From Faecalibacterium prausnitzii (GTDB lineage Bacteria; Bacillota; Clostridia; Oscillospirales; Ruminococcaceae): a stretch of 5,037 nt of DNA. Both the position numbers and the translations under genes were made by a program. Below the pieces are notes generated by a model, which was not told where the DNA came from, made no database searches, and saw only the letters and a list, made by a program, of their open reading frames with translations. The DNA lies in contig DCCL01000199.1 in the NCBI GenBank assembly GCA_002313795.1, forward strand, positions 1,808 through 6,844, given 5' to 3'. This document shows positions 1-5,037 of the stretch, one piece after another (within the stretch, counting starts at the first letter, position 1; every line of letters starts with the position of its first letter).

Positions 1-27
1 CTGGATAATATGCTGGATCTGTTCTGA
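1..27 (+). CDS. possible C-terminal tail of an upstream gene (partial)
   Basis: Frame 1 is open from the window edge and stops at TGA 25-27, giving the last eight residues LDNMLDLF. This is the only frame with an early stop that resembles an ordinary protein C-terminus. Frame 3 stops at once, and frame 2 stays open to 280 but translates to a Cys/Trp-rich product typical of non-coding frames. Eight residues cannot be assigned to a family. The call is inference from reading-frame layout; the alternative is that 1-195 is entirely intergenic. Confidence 0.25.
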   Translation: MDNMLDLF

Positions 28-74
28 TGCACAGCAAAACAAGCCCGGATGCTTAACAAAATTTGATGCTTTGT

Positions 75-89
75 ATCTGGAAATCAGAT
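75..89. promoter_or_regulatory. short palindrome over the -35 box, possible operator
   Basis: ATCTG (75-79) and CAGAT (85-89) are perfect inverted repeats separated by GAAAT. The element covers the proposed -35 hexamer at 78-83, where a bound dimeric repressor would block RNA polymerase. Five-base arms are short and can arise by chance, and no regulator gene is visible in the window, so this is only a candidate. Confidence 0.25.
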
Positions 90-106
90 CTCCACCGTGC
101 TATGAT
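78..106 (+). promoter_or_regulatory. candidate extended -10 promoter for the YczE-like gene
   Basis: TATGAT at 101-106 matches the sigma-A -10 consensus at five of six bases and is preceded by TG at 98-99 plus one base, an extended -10. TGGAAA at 78-83 matches TTGACA at four of six with a 17-bp spacer. The predicted start of transcription is near 112-113, leaving a leader of about 83 nt before the ATG at 196. A short perfect inverted repeat (75-89) overlaps the -35, so repression there is possible. Seen in sequence; promoter activity is inferred. Confidence 0.5.
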
Positions 107-125
107 AAGGAAGCAATTTCGGAGG

Positions 126-165
126 GCGGTTTCACAGGCAGATATGCTGCGCCGATGAAAACCGC
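126..165 (+). other. leader hairpin upstream of the YczE-like gene
   Basis: GCGGTTTC (126-133) pairs with GAAAACCGC (157-165), leaving one bulged A and a 23-nt loop. Its 5' foot abuts an SD-like GGAGGG at 121-126 that has no suitably spaced long reading frame. There is no U-tract after the stem, so it is not an intrinsic terminator. No known riboswitch architecture was recognised. It may be a chance fold or a leader structure affecting expression of the gene at 196. Confidence 0.3.
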
Positions 166-195
166 TTCTTATCTTATGGATGAGGTGGAAAACCA

Positions 196-879
196 ATGGA
201 ACAAAAATCTCTGCCGCTCTTTCGCGGCGAACTGGCACTGTGCATCGCGGTGCTCATCAACAGCTTCGGTGTGGTGCTGATGCTCTATTCCGGGGCAGGC
301 ATCTCGGCCATTTCCAGTGTGCCTTTTGCTTTTTCGGAGGTCTGGCCCATGCTGACACTGGGCACCTGGACTTATCTGTTTCAGGGGGCTCTGGTGCTTA
401 GCCTGATGCTCCTGCGCAGAAAATTTGTGCCGAGTTATCTCTTCAGCTTCGTGGTGGGGTTCGTGTTCGGCAAACTGCTGGATGTGCATGAGGCGTGGAT
501 CAACATCCTGCCCTACAATATTCCCATGCGGGCCGTCTATTTCGTGATGAGCTATTGCCTCATCAGTCTGGGCATCGCCTTCTCCAACCGGTGCGGCCTG
601 CCCATCGTCCCCACCGACCTGTTTCCCCGGGAACTGGCCGATATCACCAGCATCCCGTACCCGAGGATCAAAATTTCCTTTGACGTGATCTGTCTTGCAG
701 TGACAGCCGGTCTGACCCTCGGCTTCCTGCATCACCTCGAAGGTCTGGGCATCGGCACCATCGCGGCGGCCTTCACCATGGGCAAAGCCATCGGTTTTGC
801 GGGAGATGTGCTGGACAAACGGTTCCGCTTTGGCACTTATAAGACGCTGAAACAGGAGTCTGGTGTGAATCCCCATTGA
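196..879 (+). CDS. YczE/YyaS/YitT family integral membrane protein (DUF6198-like)
   Basis: A 227-residue polytopic membrane protein with about five hydrophobic segments, near residues 12-32, 54-73, 80-96, 112-130 and 158-177. The family-like features are a PTDLFPRE stretch between segments four and five (residues 139-146) and a Gly-rich GIGTIAAAFTMGKAIG block at 185-200. Length and layout fit the YczE/YyaS/YitT group (COG2364-like). Members of that group are uncharacterised or only loosely linked to transport, so no substrate can be given. The start is the ATG at 196, preceded by AGGTGG (183-188) at 7 nt; the ATG at 177 is out of frame. No terminator follows, and the next gene's promoter begins on this gene's stop codon, so read-through into the flavoenzyme operon is possible. 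Family call from recalled motif pattern; function unknown. Confidence 0.85.
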   Translation: MEQKSLPLFRGELALCIAVLINSFGVVLMLYSGAGISAISSVPFAFSEVWPMLTLGTWTYLFQGALVLSLMLLRRKFVPSYLFSFVVGFVFGKLLDVHEAWINILPYNIPMRAVYFVMSYCLISLGIAFSNRCGLPIVPTDLFPRELADITSIPYPRIKISFDVICLAVTAGLTLGFLHHLEGLGIGTIAAAFTMGKAIGFAGDVLDKRFRFGTYKTLKQESGVNPH

Positions 880-904
880 CGCAGTAGGAAAACAGGAATA
901 TACT
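876..904 (+). promoter_or_regulatory. sigma-A promoter of the nitroreductase-NimA operon
   Basis: TTGACG at 876-881 (five of six to TTGACA) and TATACT at 899-904 (five of six to TATAAT) are separated by exactly 17 bp. The start of transcription should fall near 911, giving a leader of about 27 nt with GGGAGG at 924-929. The -35 box includes the TGA stop (877-879) of the upstream membrane protein gene, so the promoter is nested in the end of that gene. This is the best-formed promoter in the window. Confidence 0.75.
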
Positions 905-937
905 ATTACTACAGAAAATTTATGGGAGGTTCGTAAC

Positions 938-1450
938 ATGGAATTTACAAAGGTCATTGCAGAGCGCTATTCCTGCAAGAATTTCGGGGAAGGCAAAGTG
1001 GACGCTGCAAAGTTGAATGCCATTCTGGAGGCGGGCCGTCTGGCTCCCACCGCCAAGAATTTTCAGGAGCAGCACATCTATGTGGTGCAGTCTGAAGAGG
1101 GCCTGAAGAAGATCGATGCTGTCACTCCCTGCCGCTACGGTGCACCCACCTGTCTGGTCGTTGCTTTCGATAAGAACAACGTCTTTACTTATCCTGGCGA
1201 AAAGCGGGATTCCGGCGTGGAGGACGCTACTATCGTGGCAACGCATATGATCCTTGCCGCCGCCAATGAAGGCGTGGACAGCTGCTGGATCAACTTCTTT
1301 GACCCGGAAAAGCTGGCAAAGGAGCTGGCCCTGCCGGAGAACGAAGAGATCCTGATGATCCTTGATCTGGGCTATGCCGCAGAAGGCACCAAGCCTCTGC
1401 CTAACCACGATTCCAGAAAGCCCCTGTCCGACACCGTATCTTATCTGTAA
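938..1450 (+). CDS. nitroreductase family protein (FMN-dependent NAD(P)H oxidoreductase)
   Basis: A 170-residue, single-domain nitroreductase-fold protein (PF00881 type). The N-terminal FMN phosphate-binding pattern is ERYSCKNF, with R10, S12 and K14. APTAKNFQ (36-43) is the second FMN-contacting loop. SGVEDATIVATHMILAAANEG (92-112) is the central helix. The C-terminal LGYAAEGTKPLP...H..RKPLSDTV block (144-167) is the usual closing motif, so the protein is full length. Family members form homodimers in the cytoplasm, bind FMN and transfer electrons from NAD(P)H to nitro groups, quinones or other electrophiles; the real substrate cannot be told from sequence. GGGAGG at 924-929 lies 8 nt before the ATG. 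The next gene starts 16 nt after the stop, so the two are surely co-transcribed. No Fe-S ferredoxin domain is fused. Fold assignment is confident; physiological role is inference. Confidence 0.95.
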   Translation: MEFTKVIAERYSCKNFGEGKVDAAKLNAILEAGRLAPTAKNFQEQHIYVVQSEEGLKKIDAVTPCRYGAPTCLVVAFDKNNVFTYPGEKRDSGVEDATIVATHMILAAANEGVDSCWINFFDPEKLAKELALPENEEILMILDLGYAAEGTKPLPNHDSRKPLSDTVSYL

Positions 1451-1466
1451 GCGGAGGAAAAGCAGA

Positions 1467-1943
1467 ATGTTCCGACCCATGAGAAGAAGCAGCCGCGCCA
1501 TCTCGGATGAAGCCGCCCGGCAGCTGCTGCGGCAGTGCCGGAGAGGCGTGCTGGCAGTCAACGGCGACGACGGTTACCCCTTTGCTATCCCGGTGAACTA
1601 TTTTTACGATGAGAGCCGGAATAAAATTTACTTTCACGGCGCAAAGACCGGGCAGAAGGTGGACGCTCTGAAAAAGTGCGATAAGATCTGCTTTACCGTC
1701 TACGGCAATGAGCATTTTGAGCCGGGCGACTGGGCACCCTACGTGCAGAGCACGGTGGTCTTTGGCCGCTGCCATCTCATCGAGGATGCAGCTGTCACCG
1801 AGGAAAAAGTCCGTCAGCTGGCCGAAAAATATTATCCCAGCCGGGAAGAGGTGGACGCTGAAGTGGCAAAAGCCATCAAGGCCGTGCAGCTCTATGAGAT
1901 CACGGTGGAGCATCTGACCGGCAAGCAGATCCAGGAAAAATAA
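1467..1943 (+). CDS. NimA-like pyridoxamine 5'-phosphate oxidase-fold flavoprotein
   Basis: A 158-residue protein with the split-barrel flavin-binding fold of the PNPOx superfamily, closest in pattern to NimA/5-nitroimidazole-resistance-type proteins. The diagnostic stretch is GYPFAIPVNYFYD (36-48), then KIYFHGAKTGQKVDALKK (53-70) and the strand DKICFTVYG (72-80). H57 of YFHGA sits where this family carries its characteristic histidine. A second strand pair (STVVFGRCHLIED, 95-107) and a helical tail complete the domain. The open frame extends upstream to 1362 but overlaps the nitroreductase gene. The chosen ATG at 1467 has GGAGG (1453-1457) at 9 nt; the alternative ATG at 1479 gives the MRRSSR start common in relatives but is 21 nt from the SD. 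Relatives bind FMN or F420/heme-type cofactors, and Nim proteins reduce nitroimidazoles to amines. Whether this copy does so is unknown. Second gene of the flavoenzyme operon. Confidence 0.92.
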   Translation: MFRPMRRSSRAISDEAARQLLRQCRRGVLAVNGDDGYPFAIPVNYFYDESRNKIYFHGAKTGQKVDALKKCDKICFTVYGNEHFEPGDWAPYVQSTVVFGRCHLIEDAAVTEEKVRQLAEKYYPSREEVDAEVAKAIKAVQLYEITVEHLTGKQIQEK

Positions 1944-1950
1944 GGCGCTT

Positions 1951-1979
1951 TGAGAAAATTCGCGCTTCGATTTTTCTCA
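1951..1979. repeat. AT-rich hairpin after the flavoenzyme operon
   Basis: TGAGAAAATTCG (1951-1962) and CGATTTTTCTCA (1968-1979) form a 12-bp stem with one T-T mismatch and a CGCTT loop. It begins 7 nt after the stop codon at 1943. It lacks a separate downstream U-tract, its T-run being inside the stem, so it is not a classical terminator. It may protect the mRNA 3' end or be a copy of a dispersed palindromic element. The true terminator follows at 2001. Confidence 0.5.
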
Positions 1980-2000
1980 GCATCCATACAATAGCAATCG

Positions 2001-2054
2001 AAAAGGGAGACCGCCCGGTTGGCTTTGTCCAACAGGTGGTCTCCCTTTTTGTTT
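2001..2054. terminator. strong intrinsic terminator, probably bidirectional
   Basis: AAAAGGGAGACC (2001-2012) pairs perfectly with GGTCTCCCTTTT (2038-2049). An inner GTTGG/CCAAC stem and a CC/GG pair extend it across a CTTTGT loop. On the plus strand it ends in TTTTTGTTT, a good U-tract for the nitroreductase-NimA operon. On the minus strand the same stem ends in a TTTT run, so it can also stop transcripts of the GH31 gene, whose stop codon lies at 2077. It lies between two convergent units, as expected. Confidence 0.9.
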
Positions 2055-2076
2055 AAATCAGAGGAGCAGAAAAATT

Positions 2077-4092
2077 TTAGAGGGCGTCTCCCACGATGTG
2101 CCAGTGCTCAGGGCGGTCATAATCGGTGGTCACGCCGTCGTCGGTGTACATCCGGTAGGGGGCAGGTCTGCCGTCCGGCGCATAGCTCCAGAAGGTCAGG
2201 TCATGATCGTCCAGCTCCGAAGTGTTCATAGCAGGCTTTGCCACCGGCACAGTGCAGTCCGGGCGGAGGAAGAGCAGCACTTCGTCCAGCGCACAGGACA
2301 GATAATGCCACCCGGCGGGCAGGATATCTTCGTCGTAGTCGGAAGCACTGCGCAGCCGGAGCATCTTCATCTGCTCGGGCAGATAGACCATCCGGCCATG
2401 GGCGTTCTGAGTGTGCACGGGAGCAATCATCAGGCCCTCGCCCAGCAGGAGCTGGTCATCCACTTCCCGGGCGTTGGCGTCAGCGGGATAGTCAAAAGCC
2501 AGAGGCCGAAAATAGGGGGCGCTTTCCAGCGCTGCCTTCATGAACTCACTGTAGAGATAGGGCAGCAGGGCATACCGCAGACCCAGCATGTTGCGGAATG
2601 CGGGCAGCAGCTCAGGGAACCGGTAGAACTCCTGCGGGCGGCTTTGGGCGTCTGCATGGTTCCGCATCAGGGGAGCGAACAGACCAAATTCCAGCCAGCG
2701 GAGGGCCAGGTCGGGGGTGGTATCCTTGCTGAAGCCGCAGAGGTCGGCACCGCTGTAGAGGAAGCCGCACATCTGGACGGCGGGCATCATCTGGATGTTG
2801 GCCAGCAGCTGGCTCCAGGAAGAGTGATTGTCGCCCAGCCAGATGCCGCCCCACCGGTGAGAGCCGATGAAGCTGCTGCGGCTGTAGAGCAGGGTGCGCT
2901 GGCCGGGGCGCAGCTTCCGGAAGGCATCACCTGCAGCCCGGGTCATGTTGCCGCCGTAAATATTGTGCACCCGGTCGTGCCGCACCCGCCCGGCAGCGGT
3001 GTCGTGGTAGAAGCTGCGGTAATCCTCGGGGGCGTTCATCAGGCCCATCACATCGCCCACCATCCCGAAGAAATCATTCTGGTCGAGGTTGTCTTTTTGG
3101 CTCAGGGCGTCGGCCTTGGCAAAGAACTCTTCCAGCCGCTCCGGCGAGTAAAAAAGTGCCGGTTCATTCATATCGTTCCAGAAGCCCTCAATGCCGCAGT
3201 CGGTGAGGAACTTGTACTGCCGTCCGAACCATTCCCGCACCTCAGGACGGAGAAAATCGGAGAAATAGGCTTTGCCGGGCCAGACCGCTGCCACAAAGGG
3301 CGTACCATCGGCTTTTGTGCAGAAATAGCCCTTTTCAAGCCCTTCCCGGCAGACCGGGTCATTCTCGTTGCAGCGGATGCCTGCATCGATGATGGGCACC
3401 AGCCGGATGCCCTCGGCCTTCAGGTCGGCGGCCAGCCGGGAAAGATCGGGGAAGCGGGAGTTGTTGATGGTAAAATCAGCGTAGTCCTGCATATAATCGA
3501 TGTCCATGCAGATCATGTCGAGCGGCAGGCCGCTGGCTTTGTACTGCGCGGCAACCTCCCGCACATCGTCCTCAGTCTTGTAGCCGAACCGGCTCTGGGC
3601 CAGACCAAAGGCCCAACGGGGCGGGATATAGCTGGGGCCGATGAGCTGCCGGAACTCTTTGGCGACCTCTGCCGCCGTGGGAGCGGTCAGAATGTAGAGG
3701 GCATAATCCGGCTCTGCCGCGGCGAAGCGGAGGATATCATGGCGGGTGTAGCCGATGTCATAGCACACTTTGCCCGGGAAATCCACAAAAATACCAATGC
3801 ATCCGCTGTTGTCGGCAGGGGAGATGAGCAGGAAATTATGGGCGGCATAGTAGGAGAGCTTGTTTTCCCCATGGCGGCTCTCATCGGTGTTGTTGGTCTC
3901 GTAATGCCAGCCCCGCTTGTTGAGGCCCCGGGGCATCTCACCCAGACCGTAAACAATGTCCTTTTCCTGCATGACATACTGCCAGCCGTCTCCTTCCGGG
4001 GTCAGGAAGGGCACAGGGCTTTTTTCCACAGGCAGATCCAGCACCACGCTCTCGGTGGGGAAAGGGTGGCCAAATACAAAATGCTTTATCAC
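2077..4092 (-). CDS. glycoside hydrolase family 31 alpha-glucosidase
   Basis: A complete 671-residue GH31 enzyme without signal peptide, hence cytoplasmic, hydrolysing terminal alpha-linked glucose from short oligosaccharides. It has an N-terminal beta-sandwich (about 1-145), a (beta/alpha)8 barrel (about 150-505) and C-terminal beta domains. The nucleophile is D307 in GFWNDMNEP and the acid/base is D421 in GIWLGDN. Other expected sugar-site residues are D197 in MDIDYMQD, W271 in VWPG, R405 in YSRSS and H479 in MRNHAD. It is shorter than the YicI or plant types and resembles, from memory, the short Ruminococcus obeum enzyme Ro-alphaG1 along its length. Position 169 (QSRFGY) is Phe where that enzyme has Trp. 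The start is GTG at 4092-4090, supported by minus-strand AGGAG (4106-4102) at 9 nt. It is monocistronic in this window, convergent with the NimA operon and divergent from the sugar transferase. Alpha-glucosidase is most likely; alpha-xylosidase or another GH31 activity cannot be excluded. Confidence 0.96.
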   Translation of the reverse strand: MIKHFVFGHPFPTESVVLDLPVEKSPVPFLTPEGDGWQYVMQEKDIVYGLGEMPRGLNKRGWHYETNNTDESRHGENKLSYYAAHNFLLISPADNSGCIGIFVDFPGKVCYDIGYTRHDILRFAAAEPDYALYILTAPTAAEVAKEFRQLIGPSYIPPRWAFGLAQSRFGYKTEDDVREVAAQYKASGLPLDMICMDIDYMQDYADFTINNSRFPDLSRLAADLKAEGIRLVPIIDAGIRCNENDPVCREGLEKGYFCTKADGTPFVAAVWPGKAYFSDFLRPEVREWFGRQYKFLTDCGIEGFWNDMNEPALFYSPERLEEFFAKADALSQKDNLDQNDFFGMVGDVMGLMNAPEDYRSFYHDTAAGRVRHDRVHNIYGGNMTRAAGDAFRKLRPGQRTLLYSRSSFIGSHRWGGIWLGDNHSSWSQLLANIQMMPAVQMCGFLYSGADLCGFSKDTTPDLALRWLEFGLFAPLMRNHADAQSRPQEFYRFPELLPAFRNMLGLRYALLPYLYSEFMKAALESAPYFRPLAFDYPADANAREVDDQLLLGEGLMIAPVHTQNAHGRMVYLPEQMKMLRLRSASDYDEDILPAGWHYLSCALDEVLLFLRPDCTVPVAKPAMNTSELDDHDLTFWSYAPDGRPAPYRMYTDDGVTTDYDRPEHWHIVGDAL

Positions 4093-4122
4093 AACACGAC
4101 GCTCCTCTCAAGACATCAGAAA

Positions 4123-4128
4123 ATTCTA
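4123..4128 (-). promoter_or_regulatory. weak candidate -10 box for the GH31 gene
   Basis: On the minus strand TAGAAT (five of six to TATAAT) lies at 4128-4123. It would start transcription near 4116, 24 nt before the GTG and just upstream of the SD at 4109-4102. No acceptable -35 hexamer sits 16-18 bp further upstream; the nearest alternative (TTGCAC at 4162-4157 with TACCAT at 4139-4134, 17 bp) is poorer in the -10. An activator-dependent promoter would fit a carbohydrate-use gene, but no clear cre or LacI-type operator was seen in 4093-4289. Confidence 0.3.
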
Positions 4129-4226
4129 TCTTTATGGTACGGCAGACGGCGGGCAGGTGCAAGGGAGAAAACCGCCAGAACGATACAACAAAACCGGCAT
4201 TTTCTACCGAAAGGGTACGGCGGGGC

Positions 4227-4256
4227 TTGTTTGGGCAGGGGGAAATGATATATAAT
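4227..4256 (+). promoter_or_regulatory. candidate promoter of the sugar transferase gene
   Basis: TATAAT at 4251-4256 is a perfect -10 box in an AT-rich patch (ATATATAATAAAA) within otherwise GC-rich DNA. A TG at 4246-4247 could act as an extended -10 for the overlapping TATATA register. The best -35 is TTGTTT at 4227-4232, only three of six, with an 18-bp spacer. Transcription would start near 4263, leaving a leader of about 27 nt with the SD at 4277-4283. Confidence 0.6.
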
Positions 4257-4289
4257 AAAAACAAATCTGACTGAAAAAGGGAGAACCAT

Positions 4290-4919
4290 ATGTATCAGAA
4301 AGGGATCAAGCGGCTGTTGGATATCCTGCTGTCGGCCTGCGGGCTGCTGGTGCTGTCGCCGCTGCTGCTTCTGCTCTGCCTTGCCATCAAGCTGGACTCG
4401 CCCGGCCCGATATTCTTCAAACAGAAGCGGGTAGGCATCCATAAGAGCTATTTCCACATCCTCAAGTTCCGCACCATGCGGATAGACACCCCCCACGATA
4501 TGCCCACCCATCTGCTCCACGACCCGGAGCAGTATATCACCCGGGTGGGGCGCTTTCTCCGGAAGACCAGTCTGGATGAGCTGCCCCAGCTTTGGAATAT
4601 CCTCGTGGGTGATATGGCAGTCATCGGCCCCCGCCCGGCCCTCTGGAACCAGTACGACCTGCTGGCGGAGCGGGACAAGTACGGCGCCAATGACGTCCGC
4701 CCCGGTCTGACCGGCTGGGCGCAGATCCATGGCCGCGATGAGCTGGAGATCCCTGTGAAGGCAAAGCTGGATGGCTGGTATGTGGAGCATATGAGCTTCT
4801 GGCTGGATGTGAAATGTTTCTTCGGAACCATCGTCGCCGTGCTGGACCATGACGGCGTGGTAGAGGGCGGCACCGGGACCATCCACGAAGAGGAGAAGGA
4901 AAAAGAGAAAAAAGACTGA
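4290..4919 (+). CDS. sugar transferase (polyprenyl-phosphate glycosyl-1-phosphate transferase)
   Basis: A complete 209-residue monotopic phosphoglycosyl transferase (bacterial sugar transferase, PF02397 type, PglC/WcaJ-catalytic-domain-like). It moves a sugar-1-phosphate from a UDP-sugar to undecaprenyl phosphate at the inner face of the membrane, the first step of capsule, exopolysaccharide or glycoprotein repeat-unit synthesis. Motifs in order: KRLLD (7-11), a re-entrant hydrophobic helix (about 12-34), [16 protein letters not shown] (34-49), KFRTM (59-63), the catalytic Asp-Glu dyad D96-E97 in [21 protein letters not shown] (107-116) and PGLTGWAQ (138-145). It lacks the N-terminal four-helix and CoA-binding-like domains of WbaP/WcaJ, so it is the small form. 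The C-terminus is a charged [10 protein letters not shown] tail. The start is supported by AAGGGAG (4278-4284), about 6 nt from the ATG. Sugar specificity cannot be read. It could be the first gene of a polysaccharide cluster continuing to the right, but that is unseen. Confidence 0.95.
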   Translation: MYQKGIKRLLDILLSACGLLVLSPLLLLLCLAIKLDSPGPIFFKQKRVGIHKSYFHILKFRTMRIDTPHDMPTHLLHDPEQYITRVGRFLRKTSLDELPQLWNILVGDMAVIGPRPALWNQYDLLAERDKYGANDVRPGLTGWAQIHGRDELEIPVKAKLDGWYVEHMSFWLDVKCFFGTIVAVLDHDGVVEGGTGTIHEEEKEKEKKD

Positions 4920-5034
4920 GGGTAGACGGCATAAGCCCGCCGGGAAATCCCGGAGCAGGAAGCATGAAGCTGCATCTTATCGGCTTGGGCTGTCCGGCAG
5001 TTCCCTGCCAGCTATCGCAAAACAAGTTTGCGAT
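4920..5034 (+). repeat. hairpin-rich segment downstream of the sugar transferase
   Basis: Three perfect inverted repeats occur within about 95 nt: CCGGG-AAAT-CCCGG (4940-4953), GGCAG-TTCC-CTGCC (4996-5009) and ATCGCAAA-ACAAG-TTTGCGAT (5014-5034). None is followed by a U-tract inside the window, so none is a clear intrinsic terminator. The last could continue beyond the edge. The arrangement resembles a dispersed intergenic palindromic element or a structured 3' UTR, but identity was not recognised. Confidence 0.45.
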
Positions 5035-5037
5035 TGA
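4964..5037 (+). CDS. possible start of a small or new ORF, truncated by the window edge
   Basis: ATG at 4964 opens a frame that remains open for 24 codons to the window edge, with GGAG (4952-4955) 8 nt upstream. It begins [15 protein letters not shown] and continues through the ATCGCAAA/TTTGCGAT hairpin. It would lie 44 nt after the sugar transferase stop, consistent with operon spacing. Against it, two perfect hairpins fall inside the frame and the peptide resembles no family I know, so repeat DNA may be read as protein. The SD is partly inside the right arm of the 4940-4953 hairpin. Confidence 0.25.
   Translation, partial: MKLHLIGLGCPAVPCQLSQNKFAI

Noticed and set aside
34..43. GCAAAACAAG shared between 34-43 and 5017-5026 as a possible flanking direct repeat
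   Set aside because: Ten-base matches are expected by chance in 5 kb; the surrounding bases differ and no mobile-element genes lie between.
144..158. Mini-ORF MLRR as a possible leader peptide
   Set aside because: Four codons, with the nearest SD-like sequence (121-126) about 17 nt away; too weak to call an attenuator.
71..280. 69-codon plus-strand frame before and overlapping the YczE-like gene
   Set aside because: No RBS at a useful distance from its ATGs, Cys/Trp/Ser-rich product, and out-of-frame overlap with the well-supported start at 196.
169..957. 262-codon minus-strand frame opposite the YczE-like gene
   Set aside because: The translation is rich in His, Gln and charged residues, the mirror of a hydrophobic membrane protein, and matches no family.
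1362..1466. Longer N-terminal extension of the NimA-like protein
   Set aside because: It overlaps the nitroreductase 3' end in another frame and lacks an RBS, whereas ATG 1467 has GGAGG at 9 nt and starts at the family's normal boundary.
920..1561. 213-codon minus-strand frame opposite the nitroreductase gene
   Set aside because: Shadow frame with no recognisable domain, crossing the real gene boundary.
1401..1913. 170-codon minus-strand frame opposite the NimA-like gene
   Set aside because: Shadow of a well-supported gene that has a strong RBS and family motifs.
4136..4221. GGTACGGC repeated at 4136-4143 and 4214-4221 as paired operator sites
   Set aside because: Eight-base direct repeat, not palindromic, and likely by chance in this GC-rich stretch.
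2098..4248. 716-codon open frame on the plus strand, antisense to the GH31 gene
   Set aside because: It lies almost wholly opposite an unmistakable GH31 gene with all catalytic motifs. Its product is Val/His/Gly/Ala-rich with no recognisable domain, as expected when a GC-rich gene is read in the complementary frame.
4116..4886. 256-codon minus-strand frame opposite the sugar transferase
   Set aside because: Antisense shadow of a gene with a complete set of sugar transferase motifs; no family signal.

Overview
The window looks like a moderately GC-rich (roughly 55-58 % by eye) gut Firmicute of the Oscillospiraceae/Ruminococcaceae group; a Faecalibacterium-like genome is my best guess. The grounds are codon use, strong GGAGG-type ribosome binding sites, AT-rich sigma-A promoters in a GC-rich background, and an alpha-glucosidase closely resembling the short GH31 enzymes of human gut Clostridia. 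The genus is inference, not read from a marker gene.

Layout: (1) 1-27 may be the last codons of an upstream gene. 28-195 is a leader/promoter region with a candidate extended -10 promoter, a small palindrome on its -35 and a leader hairpin. (2) 196-879 (+) encodes a YczE/YyaS/YitT-type polytopic membrane protein. (3) 938-1450 and 1467-1943 (+) form a tight two-gene flavoenzyme operon: a nitroreductase-family protein, then a NimA-like pyridoxamine-phosphate-oxidase-fold protein. It has its own well-formed sigma-A promoter, whose -35 box lies on the stop codon of the membrane protein gene. (4) 1944-2076 holds a hairpin and a strong terminator that can serve both strands. (5) 4092-2077 (-) encodes a complete cytoplasmic GH31 alpha-glucosidase starting at GTG. 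(6) 4093-4289 is a divergent control region. (7) 4290-4919 (+) encodes a complete monotopic sugar-1-phosphate transferase, the enzyme type that starts capsule or exopolysaccharide repeat units. (8) 4920-5037 is a hairpin-rich segment with one possible new reading frame running off the window.

Functionally these are three independent units: a putative transporter-like membrane protein followed by FMN/flavin redox enzymes (nitro-compound or other electrophile reduction); intracellular breakdown of alpha-glucosides; and initiation of surface polysaccharide synthesis. All five main genes are intact and belong to known families. I found no phage, IS element, CRISPR array, tRNA or rRNA, and no convincing evidence of a new multi-gene system. 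The most useful leads are a Phe at the specificity-determining position of the GH31 enzyme, the paired nitroreductase/NimA operon with unassigned substrate, and the structured element at the right edge.
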